64,000 nucleotides of DNA, taken from positions 140,665-204,664 of the forward strand of contig NZ_PPDE01000009.1 of the NCBI RefSeq assembly GCF_002959915.1, in the 5' to 3' direction. The position numbers were made by a program, and so were the translations under genes. The stretch comes from Veillonella atypica KON. Its GTDB lineage: Bacteria > Bacillota > Negativicutes > Veillonellales > Veillonellaceae. Shown piece after piece: positions 33,809-43,569 of this stretch. Numbering within the stretch: the stretch's first letter is position 1; every line of letters begins with the position of its first letter. A model generated the notes under the pieces. The model had not been told where the DNA came from, ran no database searches, and was given only the letters and a program-made list of their open reading frames with translations.

Positions 33809-36241
33809 ATGTACATTTTTGACGGCGCTATGGGTACAATGCTCCAAGCAGCAGGCCTAGAAGAGGGTTATTGCCCAGAATTATTTAACGTGGAACGACC
33901 AGAAGTGGTAAAAAATATCCACGCACAATATTTACAACATGGTAGTGATGTAATTACTACTAATACATTTGGCGCATGCGGCCTTAAATTAGAAGATTAC
34001 GATTTACAAGATCGTGTAAAAGAAATAAATATAGCAGCTGTAAAGGTTGCCAAAGAAGCAATTGCAGAGTTCAAGCCATCCGCTCGTGTAGCCGGTTCTA
34101 TGGGCCCTACAGGACGGTTTTTACAACCATTAGGTAATATGAGCTTTGATTCTATTTATGATACATATAGAGAACAAGCAGAGGCTTTGATTGAAGGCGG
34201 CGTTGATTTCATCATTATCGAAACGATTATCGACGTACAAGAAATGCGTGCCGCTCTATTAGCATCTTTGGATGCTCGTGAAGCAGCAGGTAAGACTAAA
34301 GAAGATGTACAAATTATCTGTCAATTTTCTTTCAGTGAAGACGGTCGTACCATCACTGGTACACCTCCAGAGGTTGCCACAACTATCGTAGAGGCAATGG
34401 GGGCCGATATCATCGGTATTAACTGTTCTCTTGGACCTGAACAAATCACACCGCTTATTGAAAAAATCGCTAGTGTTACTAATTTACCAATCATCTGCCA
34501 ACCAAACGCCGGTATGCCACAACTCATTAACAAGCAAACGGTATTTCCGCTTTCAGCAGAAGACATGGGCCCATTGATGATTCCAATTGTTGATGCTGGT
34601 GCAAGTTATGTAGGTGGCTGCTGTGGTACAACACCAGCGCATATTCAATCAATTTCTGACGCTGTGAAAGCACATACGCCTAAGGAACGTGCTCATATTG
34701 AACCAAAAACGGTGATTACAAGTCGTACAAAATTGCTTGAATTAGGTCATAATGTAAAGCCATTGATTATCGGCGAACGTATCAATCCAACAGGCCGTAA
34801 GGTGCTCGCTCAAGAACTACGGGACGGTTCTTTCATTCGTGTAAAACGCGATGCCTTAGACCAAGTAGAAGCAGGTGCAGATATCCTCGATGTGAATATG
34901 GGGGTAGCCGGTATGGATCAAACACCTTTGATGGAAAAAGCCATCTTCGAATTATCCATGCTTGTAGAAACGCCATTATCCATCGATACATTGGATCCTA
35001 AAGCCATGGAGGTAGCCCTTAAAAACTATCCAGGCCGCGCCCTTATCAACTCTGTAAATGGAGAAGAGGAGTCAATCACACATGTTATGCCTTTGGCTAA
35101 ACGCTACGGTGCTGCATTACTTTGTTTGCCACTTTCCAGCGGTGATTTACCAGAAAAAGCAGAGGACCGTGTCGCTTTAGCTGAAAGCATCGTAAATCGC
35201 GCTTATAACTATGATTTACAACCTCATGACCTTTTACTCGATCCATTGGTATTAACACTTGCTAGTGGGGAAGATAGTGCACGACAAACTCTAAAAACAT
35301 TGCGTTTATATAAAGAAAAATTTGGTTTCCCAACAGTTATGGGCCTATCCAATATTTCTTTTGGTATGCCACAACGTCCATACTTAAACGGTCAGTTCTT
35401 AACAATGGCACTCGCATCAGGCTTAACTACGCCAATTATGAACCCACTTAACTACGCCGCTAAAAAGGCATTCGTATCAAGCTCCACACTTCTTGGTTGG
35501 GATCCAGGATCTGCCGAGTTCATTAAAGAATACGGCTACGAAGACGAAGCAACAGCGCCAGGCAATGCGGCGCCAAAAGGTCCAGATAAAGCATCCTTTG
35601 ATAGCAACGACCCATTAGCCAATATCCGCGCTTGTGTAGAACAAGGCGAAAAGGAAGCCATTGTTGATCTTGTAAAAAAAGCATTAGCTGACGGCATGGA
35701 TCCATTGGATATTACGAAAAAAGGGCTTTCAGAAGCCATGAACGTAGTAGGGGACAAGTTTGGCTCTGGTAAATTATTCTTGCCACAAGTTATGCTCGCT
35801 GCGGAAACGATGCAAGCTGCTTTCAACACTATCAAAGAAATCATTCCAGCCAGCGACAGTTTAGATAAAGGAACCGTTGTTGTAGCCACTGTTAAGGGCG
35901 ATATTCACGATTTAGGCAAAAATATCGTAGCCGCTTTACTTGAAAATAATGGTTACAAAATCGTCGATCTCGGCAAGGATGTTGACCCTGAGGTCATCGT
36001 ACAAGCCATTAAGGACAACAAGGCGGCCCTCGTAGGCATTTGTTCCTTGATGACGACCACAATGCCTCAAATCGACAATACCATCGCTGCTATTCGTGCA
36101 GCCGGCCTTAAAACGAAGGTCATGGTTGGTGGCGCCGTAGTATCCCAAGATTACGCTGACCAAGCGGGCGCAGATATTTACGCCAAGGATGGTATCGCGG
36201 CTGTAAACCACGCGAACGATTTCTTTGAAACTTTGAAATAA
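33809..36241 (+). CDS. metH: Cobalamin-dependent methionine synthase, short form
   Basis: 810 residues. It transfers the methyl group of methyltetrahydrofolate to homocysteine through cobalamin. Order: homocysteine methyltransferase domain (about 1-290; zinc Cys at GINCS and GGCCGTTP), pterin-binding domain (about 310-570; GERINPTGRK, DVNMGVAGMD), cobalamin cap (about 605-690) and B12-binding domain with DIHDLGKNI. The reactivation domain is missing and is supplied by the gene at 32796. The start at 33809 is 9 nt after AAAGG; an ATG at 33800 abuts that site. Confidence 0.96.
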   Translation: MYIFDGAMGTMLQAAGLEEGYCPELFNVERPEVVKNIHAQYLQHGSDVITTNTFGACGLKLEDYDLQDRVKEINIAAVKVAKEAIAEFKPSARVAGSMGPTGRFLQPLGNMSFDSIYDTYREQAEALIEGGVDFIIIETIIDVQEMRAALLASLDAREAAGKTKEDVQIICQFSFSEDGRTITGTPPEVATTIVEAMGADIIGINCSLGPEQITPLIEKIASVTNLPIICQPNAGMPQLINKQTVFPLSAEDMGPLMIPIVDAGASYVGGCCGTTPAHIQSISDAVKAHTPKERAHIEPKTVITSRTKLLELGHNVKPLIIGERINPTGRKVLAQELRDGSFIRVKRDALDQVEAGADILDVNMGVAGMDQTPLMEKAIFELSMLVETPLSIDTLDPKAMEVALKNYPGRALINSVNGEEESITHVMPLAKRYGAALLCLPLSSGDLPEKAEDRVALAESIVNRAYNYDLQPHDLLLDPLVLTLASGEDSARQTLKTLRLYKEKFGFPTVMGLSNISFGMPQRPYLNGQFLTMALASGLTTPIMNPLNYAAKKAFVSSSTLLGWDPGSAEFIKEYGYEDEATAPGNAAPKGPDKASFDSNDPLANIRACVEQGEKEAIVDLVKKALADGMDPLDITKKGLSEAMNVVGDKFGSGKLFLPQVMLAAETMQAAFNTIKEIIPASDSLDKGTVVVATVKGDIHDLGKNIVAALLENNGYKIVDLGKDVDPEVIVQAIKDNKAALVGICSLMTTTMPQIDNTIAAIRAAGLKTKVMVGGAVVSQDYADQAGADIYAKDGIAAVNHANDFFETLK

Positions 36242-36275
36242 TGGCTAATCCAGGCATATAATATAGGTAATACTC

Positions 36276-36327
36276 ATGGTGAAAGCCCCAAATAATGCTC
36301 ACATAACGCATATGAGGCTTTCACCAT
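36276..36327. terminator. Hairpin made of an inverted pair of the GTGAAAGC motif between metH and metF
   Basis: ATGGTGAAAGCC (36276-36287) and GGCTTTCACCAT (36316-36327) are perfect complements around a 28-nt loop. The pairing of two copies of the genome-wide GTGAAAGC word as a stem between genes is how DNA-uptake sequences often double as terminators. Confidence 0.6.
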
Positions 36328-36352
36328 ACATAGAATAGATAAGAGGTATATG

Positions 36353-37210
36353 ATGACATTACGTGAGAAACACCAAAAAGGCCAGTTCACCATCACCGTT
36401 GAATTGGACCCACCTAAAAGCAGTTCTGCTCAAAAGGTTTTTGAACAAGCAGCGCGCCTAAAAGGCAAGGTTGATGCCATAAACATTGCGGACAGCCCTA
36501 TGTCTAAAATGCGCATGAGCCCTATTTCCTTGTCCTATTTATTGCAACATAATGAAGGCATCGAAACGATTTTCCACCTCACATGCCGTGATCGCAACAT
36601 CATAGGCTTACAATCCGAACTGCTCGGTGCTGCAGCACTTGGTGTTAATAACATTTTGACACTGACAGGCGATAAGCCAGACCATGGCGACCATCCATTC
36701 GCACAATCCGTATTTGAAGTGGATTGCATGGGCTTACTAAATATTGCTAAAACATTGAACAGCGGTAAAGATTTAGCAGGTAACGACCTCGATGAACCTA
36801 CGAACTTCTACATTGGCGCTACAGGTAATCCCGGTGCTCCTGATTTAGAAATCGAACGTCAAAAACTAGCTGCTAAAATCAAAAATGGTGCCCATTTCGT
36901 GCAAACACAACCTATCTATGATTTAGAACAAGCTAAACGCTATATCGACAAAATGTCTGAATTCAATGTACCTATTATGCTTGGTTTGATTCCTCTTAAA
37001 AGCTTTAAAATGGCAACATACCTTCATGAAAAAGTACCTGGAATCAACCTTACCCAAGACATTCTAGACCGCGTAGAAAAAGGCGGAAAAGAAGCGGGTA
37101 CAGAAATCGCCATCGAAACCTTGGAACAAATCAAGAAAATCGCTGCAGGCGTACATATCATGCCGCTTAATGATATAGATACGACTTTGCATATTATTGA
37201 TCACGTGTAA
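36353..37210 (+). CDS. metF: Methylenetetrahydrofolate reductase
   Basis: 285 residues. It reduces methylene-THF to methyl-THF, the methyl donor for MetH. Motifs: FTITVELDPPKSSS near the start, FHLTCRDRNI, ILTLTGDKPD and HFVQTQPIYDLEQAKRYID. Two ATGs are adjacent; AGAGG is 6 nt from the second (36353), which I use. It is about 110 nt downstream of metH. Its last six codons are copied in inverted form at 37338-37354. Confidence 0.93.
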   Translation: MTLREKHQKGQFTITVELDPPKSSSAQKVFEQAARLKGKVDAINIADSPMSKMRMSPISLSYLLQHNEGIETIFHLTCRDRNIIGLQSELLGAAALGVNNILTLTGDKPDHGDHPFAQSVFEVDCMGLLNIAKTLNSGKDLAGNDLDEPTNFYIGATGNPGAPDLEIERQKLAAKIKNGAHFVQTQPIYDLEQAKRYIDKMSEFNVPIMLGLIPLKSFKMATYLHEKVPGINLTQDILDRVEKGGKEAGTEIAIETLEQIKKIAAGVHIMPLNDIDTTLHIIDHV

Positions 37211-37354
37211 ATCTTAAATAACAGCAAAAGTGCTCCCAACAGCCTCCTAAAAATGACACGCTATCGCGCTAAAGCGGGACCCGAAGTCATTTTTAGGAGG
37301 CTATTGGGGGCTTCTTTATTCTATAATTAAGCAAAAACGTGATCAATAATATGC
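37189..37354. repeat. Fold-back repeat at the metF 3' end, type B core
   Basis: The metF end reads GCATATTATTGATCACGTG; the outer right arm, reversed, reads GCATATTATTGATCACGTT. The inner arms AGCCTCCTAAAAATGAC match exactly. The type B core (about 37252-37290) lies at the apex. The outer 17-bp and inner 16-bp blocks are near-perfect with diverged sequence between. Confidence 0.85.
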
Positions 37355-37366
37355 AAATCTTAAAAG

Positions 37367-37403
37367 AACAGGGAACAAATCAAAATAGATTTGTTCCCTG
37401 TTT
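37367..37403. terminator. Bidirectional terminator between metF and rsmG
   Basis: AACAGGGAACAAATC and GATTTGTTCCCTGTT form a perfect stem with T- and A-rich flanks, between two convergent genes and between two fold-back repeats. Confidence 0.85.
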
Positions 37404-37410
37404 TGTTTCC

Positions 37411-37628
37411 GATATAGCCGTTAGTGTTAATATGCTACAATCTTTTCCTATTTATTGTTACCTATAACATATAGTTTAATCTAAAAACACCTTTCAAAAA
37501 ACGACTTTGGCCCTGCGGAGGCCGATAGGCCGGAGTCAGACCCGGCCGGTGGAGGCTTTTTGGAAGGTGTTTTTAGATTGCTTACATTAATGAAAAAGAT
37601 TGTAGCATATTATAATAACGGTTTATCC
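37411..37628. repeat. Fold-back repeat at the rsmG 3' end, type A core
   Basis: The core is at 37502-37555. Arms share AATCTAAAAACACCTT next to the core, AATATGCTACAATCTTTT further out and the gene's terminal codons at the end (gene CCGTTATTATAATATGCTAC, arm CCGTTAGTGTTAATATGCTA). The inverted repeat spans about 215 bp. Confidence 0.85.
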
Positions 37629-38362
37629 TTTATCTCTTTTGGTTTTCTCGGATATTTCCCAGGTGTTTTTCCTGTTTTCTTGATGTACACGATAGCTCGT
37701 TTATCGTCTAGTGTCGGTAAGGTCACGGTTCTTACATCTTCGATGGATGCTTTTAATGTGCTGAGGGCTTTATCAGATTCGCCGACTTCTTCTTCGTAGA
37801 TAGCACCTTTTAAGGCGATAACATAGCCGCCTTGTTTAACGTAGGGCACGGTCCATTCTAATAAGATGGGCAATCTCGCAACGGCACGGCTTGTGGCGAT
37901 ATCAAAGCTTTCACGATAGTCCTGATGACTCAAATCCTCAGCACGTCCATGTAAGGTCTTGCAGTTCGTCAATTGCAATTCGTCGATAACGGTCTCAAGG
38001 AAGGTAAGGCGTTTCTTGAGGGAATCAAACAAGGTCACGTGCAAGGTTCTATCATAGATGGCCAACGGAATGCCAGGGAATCCAGCACCGGTTCCGACGT
38101 CGATAATGGAGGACCCAGATTTGATAATTTTCGAATCATAACAAGATAGGGAATCAATCATATGCTTAACCACGACTTCCTTCATATCGGTGATGCCCGT
38201 CAGGTTGAGATATTTATTTGTTTCAATCATGCGTGCATAGTACACGTAGAAATCTTTTGCTTGCTGCTGCGTGCATGACAATCCAAATGTTGCCATTTGT
38301 GAAAGCATATATTCAACAAACTCAGATTCACTAGCGATAGGCACATCATATTTTTCTTTCAT
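37610..38362 (-). CDS. rsmG: 16S rRNA (guanine527-N7)-methyltransferase
   Basis: 250 residues. It methylates G527 of 16S rRNA with S-adenosylmethionine. NLTGITDMKEVVVKHMIDSL, the SAM loop IIDVGTGAGFPGIPLAI and ATSRAVARLPILLEW are RsmG signatures. A 20-residue basic tail extends past the usual end. It lies near mnmG and mnmE, its standard neighbours, but here separated from mnmG by a 740-bp gap containing a small gene on the other strand. Confidence 0.95.
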   Translation of the reverse strand: MKEKYDVPIASESEFVEYMLSQMATFGLSCTQQQAKDFYVYYARMIETNKYLNLTGITDMKEVVVKHMIDSLSCYDSKIIKSGSSIIDVGTGAGFPGIPLAIYDRTLHVTLFDSLKKRLTFLETVIDELQLTNCKTLHGRAEDLSHQDYRESFDIATSRAVARLPILLEWTVPYVKQGGYVIALKGAIYEEEVGESDKALSTLKASIEDVRTVTLPTLDDKRAIVYIKKTGKTPGKYPRKPKEIKDKPLL

Positions 38363-38930
38363 CGGTGCTCCTAACTATATGTATATAATTCAGGATAAAA
38401 TTCATTTATTCGCGCTGTAAGACCCATTTATGTGCTTCTATGATAAATTATATACAAATCACTCAAAAAAGAGCATACAAGCGAAATATAAGAGTCATAT
38501 TTGTATCTATTATACCATATTCTCAATATATTCTCATTTATTATATAAATAAAAGTGCAAAAAGAGGAGGTACGCATAAAAATCTTATATCATCTAAACC
38601 GCCTCATAATTGTAAACCTATTTTATTAGCCTTCTAACACATCCTTTTCTAATTTTATATATCTTATTTCTACCATTCAAATTTTACTGTTTATCTATAA
38701 TTTATCACTATGAATTTTTCTTCACATATAGATTATTTTGTCTATTCTGAATGTACACTTAGTGTATTTCTCTAGTGTACATATTTTACTGGTATAATAA
38801 TAAGTACTTTATAAATATTCATATAAATATACAAACTTTTACGTATATACTCACTTTTACATTTATAAAAAATAAAGCTTGCTAATGGTATCATTTATAG
38901 ATACACTACAATCAATAGGAGGTGATACCC
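38363..38930. other. A/T-rich intergenic region with an operator-like inverted repeat
   Basis: Mostly A/T-rich and without a credible gene. TGTACACT (38752-38759) and AGTGTACA (38774-38781) are a perfect 8-bp inverted repeat with a 14-nt spacer. About 100 nt later TTGCTA (38879-38884) and TACACT (38902-38907), 17 nt apart, form a plausible promoter for the small gene at 38931. Confidence 0.5.
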
Positions 38931-39044
38931 ATGAAACAAAAATGTATGTGGTTCTTATTTAAACTTGGGCTATCCTTATTTACTCCAGATTATATGAGTC
39001 AAGGTCGCGAAGTCAATGAGCATCAGGAACGGGAAACCTTATAA
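38931..39044 (+). CDS. 37-residue small protein of unknown function
   Basis: AGGAGGTGATACCC, a near-perfect Shine-Dalgarno, precedes the ATG. The peptide begins MKQKCMWFLFKLGLSLFTPD and ends in a charged tail (VNEHQERETL). A promoter candidate lies about 25 nt upstream and a clean terminator follows 4 nt after the stop, so it is a complete small transcription unit. The N-terminal half is hydrophobic with basic residues before it, suggesting membrane or signal-peptide-like behaviour. No family is recognised. Confidence 0.65.
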   Translation: MKQKCMWFLFKLGLSLFTPDYMSQGREVNEHQERETL

Positions 39045-39047
39045 CAG

Positions 39048-39084
39048 AAAAAGCTAGTTAATCAAACGATTAGCTAGCTTTTTC
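39048..39084. terminator. Bidirectional terminator
   Basis: AAAAAGCTAGTTAATC and GATTAGCTAGCTTTTT form an A/T-flanked stem directly after the small gene and just beyond the minus-strand stop of mnmG. Confidence 0.88.
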
Positions 39085-39100
39085 TATGTAATCACATATT

Positions 39101-40972
39101 CTATTTATTCCTATTGTATTGTTCTAGTTGAATCAACAGTACAGACACATCCGCTGGGGATACGCCAGAGATACGGCTGGCTTGGCCGATGGAGTGAGGG
39201 CGAATTTTGTTGAGCTTTTGTTGCGCTTCAAGGGAAATACCTTTAATTTCTGTATAATCCCATTCTTTTGGAAGAATTTTTTCTTCCAGTTTGCGAACCT
39301 TCTCAACTTGTTCCATTTGCTTTTTGATGTAACCTTCATAGGTAATGGCAATATCCATAGCTTCTTCTACGTCAGGTGTAAAGCGTTTCAAATCGAATGC
39401 ATCAGCTACGGTAGCATAGGAGAGTTCGTTACGTTTTACCAAATCATATGCGTGGATGCCTGTTTTGATAGGGGCTGTGCCCAAGCTTTCAAGCAAGGCT
39501 TGCGTTTCCTTGGACGGATTGACAGGTGTGTTGCGCAACAATTCCAGGCCTTCTTCGATGGCCGCTTTTTTAGCTGTAAATTTAGCCCAACGATCGTCTT
39601 TCACAAGGCCGATTTCACGACCTTTTTCGGTAAGGCGCATGTCCGCATTGTCTTGACGAAGCAATAGACGGTATTCACTACGGCTCGTCATCATGCGGTA
39701 TGGTTCGTTGGTACCTTTTGTTACGAGATCATCGATGAGAACGCCAATGTATGCTTCGGAGCGAGCAAGGATGAAAGGTTCCTTACCTTCAAGCCATAAA
39801 GCAGCATTAATACCAGCCATGAGGCCTTGTGCAGCCGCTTCTTCATAACCAGATGTACCATTGGCTTGACCGGCAGAGTAGAGGCCTTCAATATGTTTCA
39901 CTTGAAGGGCTGGCGTCAATTGTGTTGGGTTCAAGCAATCGTATTCAATAGCATAGGCAGGACGCATGATTTCGACGTTTTCAAGACCAGGAATGGTGCG
40001 AAGAAATGCGTATTGTACGTCCATAGGAAGGGATGTACTCATGCCTTGTACATACATTTCATTTGTGCCCATTCCTTCTGGTTCTACGAATAATTGATGG
40101 CGTTCTTTATCGGCAAAGCGCACCACCTTATCTTCGATGGAAGGGCAGTAGCGCGGGCCAACACCTTCAATTTTACCGCTGTACATAGGAGCACGATGAA
40201 TATTGCTTTTAATAATCTCATGCGTTTCCTTATTCGTATACGTCAACCAGCACACATCTTCGTTGCGGTTAATCCATTCGTCCATAAAGGAAAAGGCATG
40301 ATGATGTGCATCACCTTCTTGAACGGCCATATTTTCAATATTAAGCGTCCGTTTATCTACGCGGGCTGGCGTGCCAGTCTTAAAGCGCATCAATTCAACG
40401 CCATTATCTAGTAGGGATTGAGAAAATTGTTCCGCTACCCGTTGCCCATTTGGGCCACCTACATAGTCGATATCGCCGATGAGGATTTTACCTTTCAAAT
40501 AGGTCCCTGTACAAAGAATGACAGCCTTAGCGCCATAGAATTCGCCAAGCTCAGTAACGATGCCCGTTACCTTGCCATCCTCAACCTTGAGCTCCGTAAC
40601 CATGATTTGCTTAACATTGAGATTATCCGTATTTTCCAAAGTATGTTTCATCAAATGTTGGTATTTAATTTTATCCGATTGGCAGCGCAAGGAATGCACG
40701 GCAGGGCCTTTACCCATGTTGAGCATACGCATTTGAATGGCCGTAGCATCCGCATTGATACCCATTTGACCACCCAACGCATCGAGCTCATACACAAGAT
40801 GGCTTTTACCAGGGCCGCCAACGGCAGGGTTGCACGGCATAAGTGCAATATTATCCAAACTGATGGTCGCCATCAACGTGCGATGACCCATGCGGGCGCA
40901 GGCGAGGGCCGCCTCACAACCAGCATGACCGCCACCGATGACGATGACATCATAATTATCTACAGTATACAT
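39101..40972 (-). CDS. mnmG: tRNA uridine-34 modification enzyme MnmG (GidA)
   Basis: 623 residues. With MnmE it installs the (carboxymethyl)aminomethyl group on wobble U34. The FAD-binding GGGHAGCEAALA is at the N-terminus, followed by CNPAVGGPGKSHLVYEIDALG-type sequence (here YELDALGG) and EYDCLNPTQL; the GidA C-terminal domain ends the protein. mnmE follows upstream on the same strand after a fold-back element. Confidence 0.97.
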   Translation of the reverse strand: MYTVDNYDVIVIGGGHAGCEAALACARMGHRTLMATISLDNIALMPCNPAVGGPGKSHLVYELDALGGQMGINADATAIQMRMLNMGKGPAVHSLRCQSDKIKYQHLMKHTLENTDNLNVKQIMVTELKVEDGKVTGIVTELGEFYGAKAVILCTGTYLKGKILIGDIDYVGGPNGQRVAEQFSQSLLDNGVELMRFKTGTPARVDKRTLNIENMAVQEGDAHHHAFSFMDEWINRNEDVCWLTYTNKETHEIIKSNIHRAPMYSGKIEGVGPRYCPSIEDKVVRFADKERHQLFVEPEGMGTNEMYVQGMSTSLPMDVQYAFLRTIPGLENVEIMRPAYAIEYDCLNPTQLTPALQVKHIEGLYSAGQANGTSGYEEAAAQGLMAGINAALWLEGKEPFILARSEAYIGVLIDDLVTKGTNEPYRMMTSRSEYRLLLRQDNADMRLTEKGREIGLVKDDRWAKFTAKKAAIEEGLELLRNTPVNPSKETQALLESLGTAPIKTGIHAYDLVKRNELSYATVADAFDLKRFTPDVEEAMDIAITYEGYIKKQMEQVEKVRKLEEKILPKEWDYTEIKGISLEAQQKLNKIRPHSIGQASRISGVSPADVSVLLIQLEQYNRNK

Positions 40973-41008
40973 ATCTATTGAATTCCTTATATTTATTACT
41001 TATTTTGA

Positions 41009-41125
41009 AATGTATATGGAATGATAACTTCCAAAAAACTCCACCGGCCGGGTCTGACTTCGGCCTACGGCCTTCGCAGGGCCAAAGTCGTTTTTTGAAA
41101 GCCATCATTCCATATCTACATTACT
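41009..41125. repeat. Fold-back repeat between mnmG and mnmE, type A core, reverse orientation
   Basis: The core (about 41041-41091, read as CTCCACCGGCC...AAAGTCG) lies between arms sharing ATATGGAATGAT and AAATGTA/TACATT. The right arm ends at the mnmE stop. The arms are about 30 bp. Confidence 0.75.
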
Positions 41126-42506
41126 TACCGAGACAAAATCTACTAAATAATTCATCTATCATGCTTTCACGAATTGTATCGCCCGTGATGTCGCCTAGTA
41201 GTTCCCAGGCGCTGCGCAAATCGGTCGCTACAAAGTCCACAGGCATGCCCATGTCGATGGAGGAGAGGGCTTCTTCGACTTGAGCCTTTGCTTGTTCCAT
41301 GAGGCTGATATGGCGCACGTTACTAATCATGGCGCTGTTGTCTTGTTTTACGCGACCGCCATAGACGAGTTCTTGTACCCATTTAGAGAGAACTGCAGAG
41401 CCTTCGCCGTCTTTGGCACTAATGCGTTCGATAGCTGTAAAATTACCGTGTTCTTCAATATTTTCGTCTGTAACGACTTGTGCCACGTCGGACTTATTAA
41501 GGAGTACCATGGTATTCAAACCGCTCACAGAGGTCAAAATTTCGATTTCTTCAGAGGTCAATGGGGTAGACCCGTCGATAACGCAGAGCACGATATCTGC
41601 TTTGTTGATATAATCGCGAGCACGCTCCACACCGAGGGCTTCTACCGTATCTTGTGTGTCTCGAATACCTGCCGTATCAATGAGGCGCAATGAAATGCCT
41701 TCTACGGTCATATATTCTTCAATACTGTCCCGCGTCGTCCCCGGAATATCCGTTACAATAGCGCGGTTTTCGCGCAAGAGAGCGTTCATAAGGCTCGATT
41801 TACCTGCATTTGGGCGGCCTACAATAACCGTCGTAATACCGTCGCGAATAAGGCGACCTGTGTTCGCTGTAGACAAGAGTTCATCCATAGCTTTCAAAAT
41901 AGGCTCTAGCTGCTCACGAACCTCTTGGCTCGTTACATCCTCGATATCCTCTTCTGGATAGTCGATAGTTACCTCTAAATGAGCAATCATGGCGATGAGC
42001 TGTTCACGCACATCTTTTACAAAGGACGAAACTGTGCCGTCCAGCTGCGATACAGCAAGAGAGAGGGAGTCCTCTGTTTTTGCTTCAATAATATCAATGA
42101 TTGCCTCCGCTTGGGTGAGGTCGATACGTCCGTTCATAAAGGCGCGCTTCGTAAATTCGCCGGCCTCTGCCATGCGCACATCGTGATTGACGAGCAATTT
42201 CAAGATTTGTCGAACCGGCACAATACCGCCATGACACTGAATTTCTACCACGTCTTCTGCGGTGTAAGAATGAGGGCCCTTCATTAATAACACAAGAACC
42301 TCGTCGATGATCTTGTTCGTCGCTGGATCCACAATAGTCCCGTATTGAATCGTTCTATTTTGGCGGTCCATCAACGGCACGGTGCCAGCGCTCTTGAACA
42401 GGCTATTTACAATAGGAAAACTATCCTTACCGCTGACCCGAATAATACCAACCCCGCCGATGCCGGGCGGCGTCGCAATGGCCGCTATTGTATCATCTAT
42501 ATACAT
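41121..42506 (-). CDS. mnmE: tRNA-modification GTPase MnmE (TrmE)
   Basis: 461 residues. An N-terminal THF-binding domain (IAAIATPPGIGGVGIIRVSG), a G domain with GRPNAGKSSLMNAL, DIPGTTRD and DTAGI, and the C-terminal FCLGK whose Cys is essential in the family. It partners MnmG in U34 modification. The next gene upstream is jag, the usual origin-proximal order. Confidence 0.97.
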   Translation of the reverse strand: MYIDDTIAAIATPPGIGGVGIIRVSGKDSFPIVNSLFKSAGTVPLMDRQNRTIQYGTIVDPATNKIIDEVLVLLMKGPHSYTAEDVVEIQCHGGIVPVRQILKLLVNHDVRMAEAGEFTKRAFMNGRIDLTQAEAIIDIIEAKTEDSLSLAVSQLDGTVSSFVKDVREQLIAMIAHLEVTIDYPEEDIEDVTSQEVREQLEPILKAMDELLSTANTGRLIRDGITTVIVGRPNAGKSSLMNALLRENRAIVTDIPGTTRDSIEEYMTVEGISLRLIDTAGIRDTQDTVEALGVERARDYINKADIVLCVIDGSTPLTSEEIEILTSVSGLNTMVLLNKSDVAQVVTDENIEEHGNFTAIERISAKDGEGSAVLSKWVQELVYGGRVKQDNSAMISNVRHISLMEQAKAQVEEALSSIDMGMPVDFVATDLRSAWELLGDITGDTIRESMIDELFSRFCLGK

Positions 42507-42542
42507 AAAAATCTCCGTACTTCGAATCTCTTTAATTTCTTC

Positions 42543-42606
42543 GCCTGTGAAAGTTAAACTAAACCAATCTTACCCATGCGAAGATTACCTTAAGTTAGCT
42601 TTCACC
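42543..42606. other. Inverted pair of GTGAAAG between jag and mnmE
   Basis: GTGAAAGTTAA (about 42547) faces TTAGCTTTCAC (about 42594-42604) across some 40 nt. It can form a weak stem, a second example of paired copies of the frequent GTGAAAG word between genes. A partial core fragment (AACCTCCACCG, about 42642) follows. Confidence 0.45.
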
Positions 42607-42656
42607 ATAACTTATTGATTGCGATAACGATGGTGTTCCAAAACCTCCACCGTACC

Positions 42657-42790
42657 TATATTAGAAATTAGAAAAGTGATGCCAGTATTCCGAAACCGAC
42701 TTTGGCCCTGCGAAGGCCGTAGGCCGGAGTCAGACCCGGCCGGTGGAGGTTCTCGGAATACAGGCATTACTATCATTATTTCTTATATGA
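42657..42790. repeat. Fold-back repeat at the jag 3' end, type A core
   Basis: The core is at 42697-42749. The left arm TATATTAGAAATTAGAAAAG mirrors the gene end CATATAAGAAATAATGATAG; inner blocks ATGCC.GTATTCCG match. The last three or four jag codons lie within the right arm. Confidence 0.8.
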
Positions 42791-43561
42791 AATCACAATG
42801 TGACGGAATGGTTCATCACCAGCGGATTCTGTGACGATGTGTTTATCATCATGCAACGCCGTATGAATGATTTTGCGTTCAAATGCATTCATAGGTTCTA
42901 AGGAAACCTTTTGACGGTTACGTTTTACCTTAGCTGCAAGGCGTTTTGCAAGATTAATCAACGTTTCTTCACGACGAGCACGGTAATTTTCCACATCCAC
43001 CACGATGTGACAATGGCCAGATACCTCTTTGTGAGCTACCAAATTCGTTAAATATTGGATAGCATCAAGGGTTTGACCGTGTTTACCAATCAAGATACCA
43101 AGGTCTTCACCATGTACTTGGAACGTGATTTTATCACTGGTAAACATCTTTTCAATCATCACGATAAGTCCCATTTGAGCAAACATCTTTTCAAGGAATT
43201 CCTTACCTTTTTCAGCGATGATTTGTTGTGTTTCTTTTGAAAGCTCTTGTTTAGCTTTCACAGATATCGGTGAATCATCAACAGATTCAGCCACATCGCG
43301 TTCATCAGTCGCAACAGGCACATCCGACACAGCATCAGAAGTCTCAGCGATGACTTCTTTTTCTTCTTCCGTAGCCGCAGCTGCTACCATTGTATAGAAC
43401 AAACGAACCACAGCTGGTTTACGTCCAATACCTAAAAAACCATTAGAAGGTTGTTCAATAACCTTTGTTTCTACCAATTCACGGCCATCTATAGAAAGTT
43501 CTGCAACCCCTTTAGCGATGGCATCTTCAATCGTTTTAGCAGATACATCGATAAATTCCAT
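42776..43561 (-). CDS. jag: RNA-binding protein Jag (KhpB/EloR)
   Basis: 261 residues. Jag_N domain (EFIDVSAKTIEDAIAKGVAE, about 2-50), an acidic linker (about 65-120), a KH domain with ILIGKHGQTLDAIQYL and an R3H domain (RREETLINLAKRLAAK, NAFERKIIH). KhpB binds RNA with KhpA and links to cell elongation in related bacteria. It starts 8 nt after yidC. Confidence 0.95.
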   Translation of the reverse strand: MEFIDVSAKTIEDAIAKGVAELSIDGRELVETKVIEQPSNGFLGIGRKPAVVRLFYTMVAAAATEEEKEVIAETSDAVSDVPVATDERDVAESVDDSPISVKAKQELSKETQQIIAEKGKEFLEKMFAQMGLIVMIEKMFTSDKITFQVHGEDLGILIGKHGQTLDAIQYLTNLVAHKEVSGHCHIVVDVENYRARREETLINLAKRLAAKVKRNRQKVSLEPMNAFERKIIHTALHDDKHIVTESAGDEPFRHIVISYKK

Positions 43562-43569
43562 AGTGCCTC

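Noticed and set aside
38440..38637. 65-codon open frame between rsmG and the small gene
   Set aside because: A/T-rich sequence without a ribosome binding site; overlaps the likely rsmG promoter.
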